Positions 11,327 to 22,710 of a stretch of DNA of 64,000 bases are shown in pieces (the stretch's first letter is position 1; the number at the start of each line of letters is the position of its first letter). A program made the translations under genes and the position numbers. The notes beneath the pieces were generated by a model. The model did not search any database and was not told the DNA's origin. It worked only from the letters and a program-made list of their open reading frames with translations. Where the stretch lies: the NCBI GenBank assembly GCA_019787685.1, contig JAHNUO010000043.1, positions 1 through 64,000 of the forward strand, written 5' to 3'. Source of the DNA: Chiua virens. Lineage: Eukaryota > Basidiomycota > Agaricomycetes > Boletales > Boletaceae.

Positions 11327-12180
11327 TATTTCAAGTGACGTGTGATGAGCGAATATACGAGTTGGCAAGGAGGGATGCTGAGTGTATGAGAAGGATCCTC
11401 TGAGAACCGATCAACCAGCGCCGCCGACTACTAAATGGGTACAACGTGGGTCGTGTTCTATTCCTAGCCTGAGTGCATGGTCGTGACAATGCGCACACAC
11501 AACATGAGGAATATGGCTATCTAAACAGCGAAGACATAGTTGCATCCAAGGCAATACTACAGGGGGGTGAACAACACAGACCCGGTGCTACGTAGGAGGA
11601 ACGACTCGAAGTTGAGCTCAACAGGTCTGGCGCTTCCGAGTCGGTCTCGAGCCTCAATCATCCACGAATCTGTCCTTTGCCATGGAATTTGACGTCGGGG
11701 TTTTCAGCGGGACATGAGACGAGCGTCACTAAACAATACTAGTGCGAGAGTCAACACTTTAGTTGAAGATCTACCACTGGCAAACGACGGGGGAAACGAT
11801 CGGTGTCGCAGACAGCTGCACGTTTTACCCGAGCCCAGCTCTTAGGGTCCATGTAGCAAACATTTGTGCATATAGAAGCGTGAACGACAAACCGGAATCT
11901 GAATAAGGGCAGTCTCTTGGGAGAAGTCACGGTAATGTTAACGATGTATGGAGTATGTACCTGGGCAATGAGTGGTGTGTACTCCTCGTTCTGCATATCT
12001 AAACATTCCTTTTCCGCAGCGCACGTACGTGAGTCATCCCATTATGCCTCGTGGTCACCGCGATCTCGACGATACCGGCTTGTCCCTTTGATTGCTGGTG
12101 TTGCTCTGAAAGGGTTTCAGTTTCACCACATCCGAGTCCACCGCTTTCGTCTGTCCTCCCTTGGGGTCACTATCAGCCAT
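11327..12180 (-). other. Region upstream of NLR1 with a possible small gene
   Basis: About 850 bp between the NLR1 start and the F-box 3' side. On the minus strand an ATG at 12180 opens 35 codons (MADSDPKGGQT to QRDKP, to 12076) followed by a GTATCG donor. In copy 2 the same frame is kept despite several substitutions and a clean 3-bp deletion (one residue fewer in the SNTSNQ stretch). In copy 3 the ATG is deleted. In-frame indel behaviour hints at coding, but downstream exons cannot be joined convincingly (MQNEEYTPLIAQ near 12000 is a candidate). Otherwise this is NLR promoter DNA. Confidence 0.25.
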
Positions 12181-12591
12181 AGACTCGGACCGGGTGTGTG
12201 TTTGCTTGGCTGAAGGGGCCCAATATGTATTGAGTTCATCGTAGGTTTTCAGCTATCTGCAAGGTTCATCCTTGACCTTTTGCAGGACGCTGTGGACATG
12301 AGGAGGGGTGTCCTCCAAAGTTGGTGGTGGGCAGTGTGACCAGTCGTTCTTGGCAAGAACGGGCATTCGGAGGGCATTGTTCGCCAGCGTTCTAGAAAAT
12401 GGTGATTCTGAAGAGGGCGCAAAGGGCCTGTTTTGGATCAAACAAATCATCGCGATCAAGCCCTGCCATGGAAAGTGTCTCTTGTTTCGTGCTGCGTAGT
12501 GAGGACCACACGCAAGCGGAAGTTACGTTTATGCAGTCTTTCGAGGAAATGGAGATTACAGATCAGCCGATCACATTGCAATTTCGCCTTG
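12181..12591 (-). other. Region 3' of F-box gene, copy 1; possible extra exon
   Basis: A minus-strand frame of about 68 codons (12459-12253) ending in HSVLQKVKDEPCR is kept open in all three copies and could be a further exon or the 3' UTR of the F-box gene. I could not join it to the F-box frame with good splice sites. No other gene is seen. Confidence 0.3.
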
Positions 12592-13914
12592 TTATACAGT
12601 ACAATTCAAGTCGTGCACTTCTGACCATTCCCCATCCACTAAATCCAGATCTGTCCCAAGGATATGTAAGTAAGTGAGGCGAGAGTGAGGACCAAGTCTG
12701 TCACGAAGAATGGGTTGGATGTCTGAAAAAGGCATCTTTGGTTCATTGTCATCCCGGCAGACTGGACATTCCACTACCAACGATTGCAGATTGGTGAGAT
12801 GAGCAATGCCATCCAATGTCGGAGGAAGGGTCTAAGGGTGACCAATTAGGATGAGAAGTATTAGGCAGAGGCAGGCAACTGACCTCTGCATCTTCCCTAA
12901 ATCCATAGTGATTAATTTCGAGCTTGAGTGAACGGAGGTGACGAAAGTTAGACCATGCAGGAGAAGCGAAGATGAATCGGAGAATATCATCTGTTGGCCC
13001 ATCTATTATTGAATCCACAAAGTCGAAGATGGAAATCGATAGCATCTGGATAGAGTCGGGTAGCCTTTCAAGGATGTCACGCATCTGAATTACGTGCAAG
13101 TCCCAGGGATGCTCGCCAGGGCACCGACAATTACCACCGAGGACTAATCCTGTGAGAGCAGACTGGGGGAGGAAATCGATGTCGAGGAGAATATCAAGAG
13201 GTGCGTCAAGGGTGCGTAGATTGCGAGCATCTACGGATACCATGGGTCGGAAACGCCCAACACAAAACCTTACCTCCAGGAGGGAGAATCTGAGCTTGTC
13301 CGTCGTTTCAGGTTTAACACCCGGAGGGCTCAGAAGGAATTCGCAAGAGGAAAAACGTAGTTTCTCGAGCAATGGCAGAGACGCCATGGTACGCCAATGG
13401 TTGACGTCCACGAGACAATCCCAAAGTTCGAGTTGGTGTATGTTCGTCATGAGTGAAATGGAAGAGAGGTGACGGTTAGGAGTAAGTCCCCTTGTCCAGC
13501 TGTCTGCGTGTCTATTGTTCAAGCGGAGGACCTGCACACTTTTGGCAAGGGTCAGAGAGGCTGGGTGGTTTGCGGCAATCTGCCGAAACAATGTCTGGCC
13601 AAAGAAAGAGACCATATTAGGGTTGGCATGAGAGGGAATCTCAATGCTACAGAACTCGAGGACTCTGAACATGTGAGGAAGGCAAACATTGGCAAAGAAT
13701 TTGCAAGTACGACGAAGTCTGGCCAACATTCGAAGGTCCCAAGTAAGATGTTGGAATATAAGGAGGTATATCTCATTTGGTATGATAGGTAAGGTTTTGT
13801 CCCCGCTTCGTCGCTCTGGGGCTGGGGATGGAATAAGATAGGAGTCAAGAGCAGAGAGAGAGCCAACTCACTGGAGCACACAAAGAATCTGAAAAGTGAC
13901 ATGTCTGTCGACAT
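12592..13914 (-). CDS. F-box protein with leucine-rich C-terminal part, copy 1
   Basis: Exons 13914-13872, 13821-12884 and 12831-12592 sum to 1221 nt, i.e. 406 residues and a stop. Intron 1 has a perfect GTGAGT donor, and intron 2 runs from GTCAGT to CTTAG. The N-terminus carries an F-box-like segment (LPIIPNEIYLLIFQHLTWD, then LARLRRTCKFFANVC) near residues 20-65. Irregular leucine-rich stretches follow (LPLLEKLRFSSCEFLL, HLRSLKLEINHYGF, LTNLQSLVVECPVC). F-box proteins link substrates to SCF ubiquitin ligases through SKP1, with the LRR part binding the substrate. That role is inferred. Agaricomycetes have very many such genes. It is divergent with the kinase gene, 96 bp apart. The stop at 12592 may be extended by an unseen exon. 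Confidence 0.8.
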
Positions 13915-14010
13915 GAATCAAGCCGACGCGATCACGTGCAAGATGCACGACTTACATAATCTGAACAACTATCAAACCCACATTGTCTGTTTCTGTTTTT
14001 GCCAGAGACG

Positions 14011-15076
14011 ATGGAGGTCACGTTTGGTGGAAAGTACAGACTCGAGGAAGAAATCGCCAACGGTGGCTGTGGTCAGTCTCTCTCTGCTGTCCTCGTCTAC
14101 CCCCTCATGTACAAACACAGGCTCTGTCTTCCTCGGCGTACACACCATAGCGGGCAAGGAAGTCGCTATCAAACTCGAACCTGCCATACCCCGCTCCCTC
14201 ACATCTCCCCTTCGCCAAGAATCCAAGGTATACAAGTCTCTCATGAGTGAGCCAGGCCATCGTCAATGTCATCGACTTTGGTCTCGCACGTCGCTTCAGG
14301 GATTCTAGGACAGGCGAACACCTCCCTACAAAAAGGAAGGAAAGCACGGTGTAGGCACCAGCCTTTTTGCTAGTTTAAACGCTCATCGCGGTGTCGGTGC
14401 GTATAACGTCACTTGAACGATTTATATCCGCTCATACTACCGTTACAGAATGTGCTCGTCGTGATGACCTCGAGTCCCTCGCGTATATGCTCATTTACTT
14501 CCTCCGCGGGACCCTACCCTGGAGAAAGCTACGTGCACCAACGGTATCACAAAAATGGGACCTTATTTTGCAAGCCAAGTTGGACGCTATTGGCCCTTTA
14601 TTACCTCAGTCATCACCGGATCTTGTTTATCGAGAACAATTGGAAAAGGAGGAACAACTGCTTCGCAATGATGCGCCTTCATTGCAAGACAATCTGGAAC
14701 ACGAGGAAACACATTCCATTGTCGAAAAATCTAGACCTTTCCCCTCAATCGCCGTCCGCGAGACTCCGCGTCATCCCCGTACTCGCTCACAGCCCCGTAC
14801 TCCTATACGTTTCTGTTCACGAGCCCCCTCTCCAATTCCTCCCGAATCCCCCACACCTTCTCCAATACGTCACCGCCATCACCGTAGAGAATCCTCTACT
14901 TTTTTACCATTCAGACGCTCATCAAGACCCTGCCTACTTGCCACCACCCACTATTCCGATGACTGCCACCCTCCCCGTCGAATTCACCCTCTTTCTCACC
15001 CATTCCTTATCTCTTTCCTTTACCGACCTTCCCGACTATGATGGTCTACACGACATGTTCCGCAATTTGGGTTGTC
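14011..15076 (+). pseudogene. Casein kinase 1-like, copy 1, catalytic core deleted
   Basis: The start at 14011 and the first intron match the intact copy at 47900. The N-lobe is present (GGKYRLEEEI, then GKEVAIKLEPA with the ATP-binding Lys). After KSLM, near 14246, the sequence jumps to the codons just before IVNVIDFGL. This removes about 310 bp that encode the hinge, an intron and the HRDVKPAN catalytic loop. Further down an extra base in a T-run near 14900 shifts the Pro/Ser-rich region. At 15076 the frame is fused to the DNA upstream of the next mago copy. It cannot encode an active kinase. Confidence 0.85.
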
Positions 15077-15198
15077 TTAAAGGTACTGTAGCAAGTACCA
15101 GAGCAAATGAGATTTCTCTTTGATCCGGCAAAACCCGGATTTTTGCGATTTAGTCAATCCCAAGAACGCGTTCGAAACATTTTCAACATTGATCCACC
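15077..15198. other. Tandem junction: kinase 3' end fused to mago upstream DNA
   Basis: The kinase coding sequence up to the FRNLG(R/C) codons is followed directly by about 120 bp leading to the mago ATG. The same junction recurs at 32099/32100. In the last copy the kinase continues normally (49286-49458), which dates the junction to the first duplication event. The 120 bp must act as the mago promoter, if any. Confidence 0.8.
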
Positions 15199-15942
15199 AT
15201 GAGCTCGCATGACAATGTCCCATTCTACATGAGGTATGTACATCTGACTGGAACAATACGCAGGGTGCTGATAGCTTTTTAGATACTAGTGTGTTGACAT
15301 CGTTCAGGTGGCATCAACACTCACCCTTTGATGCAGCACGGGCCACTCAGGCAAACACGGACACGAATTCCTTGAATTCGAGTACTCGCATGGTCGTTTG
15401 AGATATGCAAACAACTCAAATTACAGAAACGACAGTCTTATCCGCAAAGAGAGTGCGTCGCTTATACGGCCCACTGCGACCCGTGTCTCACGACGCCTTT
15501 TACAGTGTAGGTTGGCCCTCTAGTGATCAAGGAACTAAAGCGCATTGTTGAGGCGAGTGAAATCACAAAGTAAGCATATAGTCCTTGAGCTTTTTGTTAT
15601 CATGTTCATCCCCCATGCAGGGAAGATGACACGAATTGGCCCAAAAAGAACATTGTCGGAAAGCAAGAGCTTGAAATTCGTATCGGGAATGACCACATCA
15701 CCTTTGAGGTTTTGTTTCACAGATATGTGAGGAACCCTGCTCGTGATTGGTAGACTGCAAAAATCGGCTCCCTGGTTGATATCCAAGACAGTGAAGACTC
15801 GGAAGGACTGCAGGTGTTCTATTACTTGGTGCAAGATTTGAAGGCATTCGTTTGTATTTCCCCTTTACGCATTCGCCAACCCTTTCCCTAGTGTGTTGTT
15901 TTCTCTCTAATTTCTCTCCACTTCAAAATCAAGCTGATTTAA
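15199..15942 (+). pseudogene. mago nashi-like (exon junction complex core), copy in unit 2, nonsense codon
   Basis: Six exons match Mago nashi, the small EJC core protein that pairs with Y14/RBM8[75 protein letters not shown] and [11 protein letters not shown] are visible in order. In exon 3 the first complete codon after the splice is TAG (15508-15510) where copy 3 has CGG, so the product would stop after about 50 residues. The last intron donor is GC here (GCATTC) and GT in copy 3. The conserved LRYY at the exon 1/2 border is reduced to M-S. A pseudogene. A functional mago must exist elsewhere in the genome. Confidence 0.82.
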
Positions 15943-16502
15943 AATAGCCATCGATCAACATGTTTTTGTCACGCTGCATTGTATCGGGACTTGCCTTCAT
16001 CTCTCGTTGCATGAATGAATCGTGTAATTGGTCCGGTTGCGCAAGATAGTGCTGTCTGTCATCTTTGAGGTAAACGTCTTGCGTTAAGATTGTTAGCATC
16101 GACAGTGACAGTGTTTTTTAGACAAATAATAAAGCTGTTTCTTGTCTGCGTTATCCAGTTGCTGCGTGATAGATGTGATCGTCGATGAGTAGGTTATATT
16201 CGCTCAAAACTAGTCGGAGAATGTTAAGTTCAATCCCGTACAGCACATCATCTGTAATTCTTTGTGACATGCCGGTAGTATGATCCGCCCAGACCCCACC
16301 AACACCTTATGTTTGCCGTCCAGCGCTATAACACTGATCCATGCTAGTGACCAAGCTGTCATCTCTAATCACGTCGATCCTTTGTTGCATTCCAAAAGTA
16401 GGTAACATGGTGGCCCGGTTACTGTCACGAACTCCATAGTCGGAGTCTTTGCCAACTTTACGTCCCACATTTAGGATCACACTGCACTACCAGTCAGTCT
16501 CG
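15943..16502. other. Convergent intergenic region between mago and gene A, unit 2
   Basis: About 560 bp between convergent 3' ends. No conserved open frame. Copy 3 has an extra block of about 30 bp (near 33445-33475) in the corresponding place. I see nothing else in it. Confidence 0.55.
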
Positions 16503-17145
16503 TCACAGGATAGAAGTTATCACTGGGCCACCTGCCTTGTGTGCTTCGGAACAGCATGGACACTGATTTGCATGAAATTTTGCTGACCCCTCCTTGATAA
16601 CAGTTACCTGCTCTCGTTGATGCTTTATCATATCCTCTAGGCCAACAGTAAATATCATTAAGGTATGAGATTGGGGTCGCAATGATTCGTCGACCTCCAC
16701 CACGTCGTCCGTCACCCCCCTTTTCAAATCCTCCTTCACGCTGGCGACTAGGCAACGATCAATATACGACGATGTTCTCGTGAAGGATGCACAACTCACC
16801 CTCAGGTAAAAGTCGTTCAGCGAGGTCAAAGACCTCCTTCAGCTTGTCGCAAGTCCTGGCCAACAGGTGTTCTTGCATGCACAGAAAATTCCACGGATGC
16901 CCGATAGATTCTAGTTTGCATTGTCGCCCGTATGTTGCGAGTTCGTCCCAGCTCTTAGGTCCGAAGAATGCGTCTGCTATCGCAACGCGTTTTTTGAACC
17001 TGTCGCGTGGGACGGTGGCTTCCTCGATCAAGGTTCGTACTTGCTCGCCTTCCTTCGCTATTTGTAGTAGCAACACTTTCGAACTCTGGAGGTGTTTTTC
17101 GATATCATCGATTATTGCGCGAAGGGTCTCGATTGCTGGCGACAT
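16503..17145 (-). CDS. Gene A, copy 2: intact small helical protein of unknown function
   Basis: Two exons, 17145-16800 and 16747-16503, are separated by a 52-bp intron (GTGAGT to GCCTAG). They total 591 nt, i.e. 196 residues plus stop. This is the only open copy of the three. The product is hydrophilic and mostly helical: heptad-like N-terminal half (IETLRAIIDDIEKHLQSSK, EEATVPRDRFKKRV), a central WDELATYGRQ and HPWNFLCMQEHLLA segment, then VKEDLKRGVTDDVVE and a final CPCCSEAHK. It has no signal peptide or membrane segment. The ATG at 17145 is chosen because homology with gene B starts here; the open frame further upstream (to 17376) is antisense to gene B-type remnants. Unknown function, probably lineage-specific. 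Confidence 0.6.
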
Positions 17146-17538
17146 GTTAACAGTGGCGAGGTATGAGTTTCGAATGAAGAGATTGTTTTGATGATAAAAA
17201 CTTTCCGCGATATAATGAAGCCATATATACGATAGACGACATGAAGTCGACGTTGTGGTAATGTGGACCAGTGTTTGGTCTATTGTTCTGCAGGTCCGGA
17301 CTGCACGCGTTGACCATTCTTGTCCACTGTGGACTCGTAAAACATGTGGCACCGCTTTTGAGCAAACAAGGTCCACTTTGGCTAGACACTATTCTCCGAT
17401 CACGCCTCTTCATCTCTGTCCACCGTTCCTTGGGTTCTTGTGGCCTGGACCTGCAGGACGTGTCTATTTCATGGGCGATCGCGTTGTCGCCGTCACCAGA
17501 CCGGCCCTGCGTGGCAAATGCGTCAGCCTGCCCTCAGG

Positions 17539-18143
17539 CTAGTGAGGACATCGACATCGGCTGTCCAGGCTTTGTACCAGTCCATCAGTGCTTTCGTACT
17601 CAGTAAGCCTCGTCAAATCGTGCGATTCCACGGTCGTCGACTCGGAGGACGATTTAGTTCTATCTGGTATCAAGGTGGTCGCCACGGTGTCGGACATTGG
17701 ATTCGAGGTGCCGTGCTTGAACTGGGTCCGAGTCAGGATCCATCGGACGACACTTGGATCAAAAGTACGTTGCTCAACTTGGTCACCAGGCAATAATCGA
17801 TCAACGATCAAGGCTCTCAAGATGCACACAGGACTCACTCAAAAATAACAATTGTCCTTTGGTTTGCTTGATGTCCTTTAACTTGTCAAAACACTTGACG
17901 GCCAGGTGTTCGTGCATGCACACGAGATTCCATGGGTTCTGAACACAATCACCCTGGGTGCTTTCCACGAATGCCAGAATTTCGTCCCAGTCCATGTAGT
18001 TGAGGTATGCGTTTATCGTCTCGACACGCTTTTCGTACCTGTCGCGCGGGACGGTGGTTCCTTCGATCAAGGTTGTACTTCTTCGCCTTGACTCGCTATA
18101 TCCTCTAGCCGAGCCTCCGAAATCCGTCGGTTGCTGCCATCAT
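17539..18143 (-). pseudogene. Gene B, copy 2: N-terminal deletion
   Basis: Homologous to 809-1454, but about 50 bp are missing just after the start (compare 1385-1440 with 18110-18135). The ATG at 18143 therefore runs into TAG after a dozen codons. The rest (TVPRDRYEKRV, NPWNLVCMHEHL) is well preserved down to 17539. A pseudogene in this unit. Confidence 0.5.
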
Positions 18144-18447
18144 CGTAACAGTGACGAGGTGTGGGCTTCATGTGAAGGGATGGTTTTGATGGCGAGGGCT
18201 TTCCGCGATCCAGCTGTGCTATATGTATGATAGACTCACAGCAGGGATAGTGTATGTGGCAATGTGGACCAGCATGTGGACCTTGACTAGCTTGACTTAT
18301 TGTTCTGCAGAGTCTGAGCTGGTTCTCTTGTCTGCGGACTTCCGTGTTGCATAAGCCGGCTCGCCCTGATCGATGGTTCACTATAGGTACTCTTATTGTT
18401 TTACAATCCAACAATGCGACCGAGTCTCGACACCAGAAACATGCGCT

Positions 18448-19842
18448 CTAAGTTGTTTGATCAAATAGGGTTAAGTTTATTTCGACGGGACGCTCTTTCC
18501 GATTCACACTTCTGCATCTCTGTCGTGCCATCAGCCATTTCTCCTTGAGTTCTTCCTGCTTGGAACTGATCCATATGGCCATCTCGTAGGCTATCGTTTC
18601 GTCGTCGTCACCAGACCGACCCTGTGTGGTAACCTCTCTGCTCGAACTCGTTGCTACTATGGATAGCGACCTGTCCGAGTCGACAGGTTCCACATCAGGC
18701 ACCAAGGTCAACGCACAATCCGTACCGACTGTCGATGCTTGGGCAGGCGAGGTAGCTTCAGACTCGATCCCAGCTCCGAGCGTTGCTTCCAGAGGGCACA
18801 AAAAGTCGGTCGTCCAGGCTCGGCACCAATCCATCAACACTCGACGAGCCTCGTCAGATCGTGCGATCTGTTCGCGAAACCGGTACACGCGGGGATCCAC
18901 AATCGTCGACACTGACGAGAACGGTCCGATTGTATCTGGTGTCAAGGCGGTTGTGTCGGAAGTTGGATTCGATGTGTTTTGCTCCCCTGGGGTATAGATA
19001 TCATCGAGGGTCTCTGCATCTGTCCTCGCATTGCCTAGCGAGTCGGATAGGATACTTGTACCTCGAGTAATCGCCCCCGACGTTGTCCTCCTTGGGCACG
19101 CGCGTTTTCTTTGGATCCGAGGGCGGGCCAAGGACGTTTGCCGTGTGTTGGGATTCCAAAACGCCTGTCGCATTCGCCCTACAAGGACAATCGCTTGATA
19201 AGCATCGCCTGAAAACGAGAAACATGGAATCCCGAGTCGACGAGGTCCCCTGAATCGATCTAGTAGGTACTGTAGTGCGCCTGGACTGGGACTCGGGATC
19301 GACGACCTTTGGACCCGAGTACGTTGAGAGTACCCCTTTGATGTCCTTGCTCGAGCCACCCGACAAGGACGTCGTCTCGATGTCACTCTGAAGGCGTGCT
19401 TGCCATGCCGCGTGTTGTGATCGTAGATCATCCCCCACCGTGGCGACGCAGAGAAAGATCGTCTTGGCCAACTTACTCTTGAACAGCGTCTCTTGACGCA
19501 GTGAACCTGTCCACGCGCGTCATCATGAGCATCAGCGAAGGCGCATAAGCATACGCGGCAAACCCTACCAGGTAATGCGACACGCCGTCCGAGCGACGCA
19601 CGCGCGATGTTCAGATGGTTTCCGGCATCCCGATAGGACTTGAGGGCTTTGTTTGCTGCGCCCGCCAACCCGGTGGCACTGCCTATCTCGCAGAGGGTGC
19701 AGGACCGGCCCTGGCGGATTTTCGAACAGGTGTCTGTTGGGTGACATTGATGGATGTCCTCGAGGCTGGATAAGAGGTCGATCGCGTATTCCTGGTGCCC
19801 TTCGAGAAGGTCCTCGCAGGCGACGAGTTCTCTGAGGGACAT
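18448..19842 (-). pseudogene. Gene C, copy 2: 2-bp frameshift
   Basis: Exon 1 is about 19842-19569 and joins exon 2 across the same 62-bp intron as copy 1. Near 19090 two bases present in copies 1 and 3 (tcctctcc against tcctcc) are missing. The main frame then ends at 19001 while the rest of the protein, including CRAWTTD, QGRSGDDDE and KQEELKEKW, continues in another frame to 18448. N-terminal half intact, C-terminal half out of frame. Confidence 0.5.
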
Positions 19843-20432
19843 GGTCGACTTTGGGGGTGCTCCAGGCATCGTGGCGTGAAGGAGGGTTCAACAGGGAAAA
19901 CGCGAGTGTTGGTGGGCAGGTCCTGCAGAACAGCAGGCGTCCGTGTTTTGTAGCATTTGGAGGCTGACATGTCGATTAATGGTGTTATCAGTGAGAGAAC
20001 TGGCTTCCCACGCAAACAGCGGATACTCTGTCAAACATCCGTCGTGATCGGGGGTAAGTGTTTGAGATTTGAACAATCATGCAAACGCATCTTTACCTTG
20101 AAAGGTGATGGCTGCCGCCACGTCGGCGCTCGCCTCATGCAAGCAGTGTCTCGGAAGCTACTTGACAAGATCTCATTCGGATCTCCGTGCCAGTGGCAGA
20201 AGACAACACTGTGCTATCATCGGATACCGTACGGCACCGATGTGGAAGCTGCGGTCCATACTAGACTGTCGGCCTGCGTTAGCGCGGCCCTTCGCCGCAA
20301 AGGTATGGTACTGTCTCTCTGAGTAAGCCTCTGATGGATACTATCTCGGATGCTCATCGCCTCCCCAAGGCTGGGGCTACATAGTATAAATTTCCGATCA
20401 AAAACCTATCCTTACTCTACATCCCAGCCGCC
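19843..20432. other. Divergent promoter region, gene C / questin oxidase, unit 2
   Basis: About 590 bp without a convincing gene. A TATAAA at 20395-20400 precedes the ATG at 20433 by 38 bases, and the start context is gccgccATGa, better than in copy 1. Confidence 0.5.
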
Positions 20433-22312
20433 ATGACTACTTCCGCACCACCGACCGTTGTCATACCTGCGACCCCATCTTCCCGCGAGATTCTCGTCCG
20501 CCTCTTTCCTGGCGTCAAGCCCCCCCGTCACTCCTCGCACTTGGCCGTATGCCCAACTGTGGACCCGAGGCTACAGCTGCGTTGCTTAAAGCGCTCAGGG
20601 ATAACCACGAGCGGAGCCATGTCTTTTTTAACGAGTTCAGTTTCCACAAGTATGTCTCTACCCTTGCTCGGTCGCGGCCATTTGGTTGATGCTCTTCATA
20701 GCCACTCAGTCCATCACTTGCTCGCCATTTATGCGCTTGGTGCCCCGGCGCACGTGATAAACGCTGCCTACGAGGATACCCATCTCGACCATCTGCGCGT
20801 CGCGTTTGTCGCTCCAAACAAGGTGACCATTACAGACGATACCTTTACGGATTACCTCGGGAACGACCAGTATGTATTTGGGCGTTCCATGCCGGTTTTT
20901 CTCGTTGACGTTCGCGGTCTAGCTACTACAATGCCTACCTCGATTACTTCCATCGGGTCGTGCTTCAGCCCGGTGCCAATATTTCAGACATACTTGAAAA
21001 ATACATCTTCTCCTCGCACTACAATCTCCGCACGCCAAAGCAGGGGACTGAGCAACCCGAGATGCTTAATCGGTTTCTCGAGATTCTCATCCACCCTATC
21101 ATTCATGTCGGCTGCGGTGCCGAGTTTGGCATAATGGGTCTCATCGCAGAAGGCGAGTAGTTCGGAAGGCTTTCGTACGTAGGTTAATCCTCATTTCCTT
21201 GATTTGTAGGTCTCGCATGGATGTCAGTCCACCCTGCTGGTGCTACTACCCCCATTACTCGTCTTCTCTTCACCCAACGCACGACTCCCATCTCTGAACT
21301 GGAGAAGCAAGGCAAGTGGTTTTCCCTGTCATCGCTTGTGCATAACTGATGCCTACGGATAGAGCCAGAGTGGATGCCAAAAGCAGGGTCGCGCTTGCGA
21401 GCGTTGAACATTTTGACACTCATGCTTCGTGATCCTCGTTTCTTTGGAAGCAGGATCCTTGACAAGCACGAATTCGCTGCGATGCTCGAGTCACATGGGG
21501 AGATCTTCGTCAAATACGGTGAGCTTTGGGACTGTCAAATCGAAACACAGGAAGATCTCGAAGCACGTATGGAGGAGCTCATTTGGGCTGCGACGCTCAT
21601 GTATGGCGTCGGAAGCTGGGACGGAAACGAGGCTGAATATCGTGCTGATTTCTTCACGTAAGCGTAGCCATGATAGACTTGCACATAGCTGATCGTTCTC
21701 ATCAGCGCACATATCGTGACATCTGTGCTGTTCATTCCCACGATCTGTGCATACCTCTCCCGTGAATCCCAAAGGAAGCTGCTTCGGGCACACTTTTTGA
21801 CGAGCATCACCTGGTGGGTCGTCCGTGGCCGTCCAAGTTTCACCCTGAAGGATTTCACCTCTCGACCGCTCCCACCTGTCCCGAATGCACCCTCTTCCAA
21901 GTATTCCAACACGCTCCCAGGCACTCTGCCGACTCCTGCCACATGTGCACTCTCTTCGACGACACCCTACGCCGGCAACGCGAACCCATGGTATGCCATC
22001 CTCGCGGACGCACTCGTCCACCCCAACGAGCACCTCTGCAAAGTGCAACGTGCGTTGGCGCACTTCAACCTCCTGTATGGACATCGCGAGGCAGGATTTG
22101 TCCTTGAATCGCTCTCTAAGGACGGCGTGGACGTGAACCCCGAGTATGGGTACCTGGATGGGTCTGTGTTTTTGCGTACGGCGTGGTTGACCGCGTCGGC
22201 GCTTGGATGGGTGACCCACGGGGAGGAAAACACGGGCGCATGGAATTACCAAGAGTTCCAAAAGGCAGCGTTGGAGGAACTGGAACTCATGAAGGGTCAG
22301 GGGAGGGCGTAG
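20433..22312 (+). pseudogene. Questin oxidase-like (DUF4243/AflY family), copy 2, single early frameshift
   Basis: Exons are 20433-20649, 20702-20869, 20923-21152, 21210-21311, 21363-21657 and 21706-22312. The sum is 1619 nt, one short of a multiple of three, because a C-run at 20519-20526 lacks one base compared with copies 1 and 3. Apart from that the frame is open to the end: KALRDNHERSHVFFNEFSFHN, HSVHHLLAIYALGA, NAYLDYFHRVVLQPG, WWVVRGRPS, QRALAHFNLLYGHREAGF. An in-frame ATG at 20549 (MPNCGPEAT), just past the lesion, could restart translation and lose only about 38 residues. Intron 3 uses a GC donor (GCGAGT) where copies 1 and 3 have GT. Intron 4 is GC-AG (GCAAGT) in all copies. The family acts on polyketide-derived quinones; the substrate here is unknown. 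Confidence 0.75.
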
Positions 22313-22710
22313 GCGGCATGCGTAAACCTTGCATCCATTGTAAAACATATTGACAAACTAACACCCCGCTCACGAAAATATCTGTATGCAAATTGTACGC
22401 AATATATGGTGAATATTTGAACATTTGACGGTCTGTCAATCGTACAGTATGTATGTAATTTCAATGTACACCGGAAAATGTGGTCTGGGTAAGGAATTCA
22501 AATCCACTGCGCAATCATCATAGTCATTATTTTGCGTCAGGAGTGGATGTGATTGTTTGTGAGGCCCTGTTGAAAGCATATTGAGTTTCTTCCGACAATC
22601 CAAGTCATCCAGATGTGACAAAGATACCAATGGTCACATCTATTATCATAACCAAAAGAAGGATGTAGCCTGTAGGATGGAAAAATTACTTGGACATAGG
22701 GAAATAGTAT
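22313..22710. other. Convergent 3' intergenic region, unit 2
   Basis: AT-rich spacer between questin oxidase and NLR2 3' ends, very close to 5616-6012. No gene seen. Confidence 0.6.

Larger units (their letters stand above)
1..15076. repeat. Tandem segmental duplication, copy 1 (left-truncated by window)
   Basis: First of three direct copies of a unit of about 17 kb. Base 1 matches copy 2 near 16730 and copy 3 near 33785, so the mago-like gene of this copy lies just outside the window. Colinearity runs through genes A, B, C, questin oxidase, NLR, F-box and kinase to about 15076. There the kinase reading frame breaks off and the sequence upstream of mago in copy 2 begins. Copy-specific lesions are the internal deletion in the kinase and the nonsense codon in gene C. 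The extent was judged by eye from matching blocks, not by alignment. Confidence 0.93.

Noticed and set aside
16759..17376. Longer gene A product starting about 77 codons upstream
   Set aside because: The extension has no counterpart in copies 1 and 3 or in gene B and overlaps remnants of gene B-type DNA. The ATG at 17145 fits the homology.
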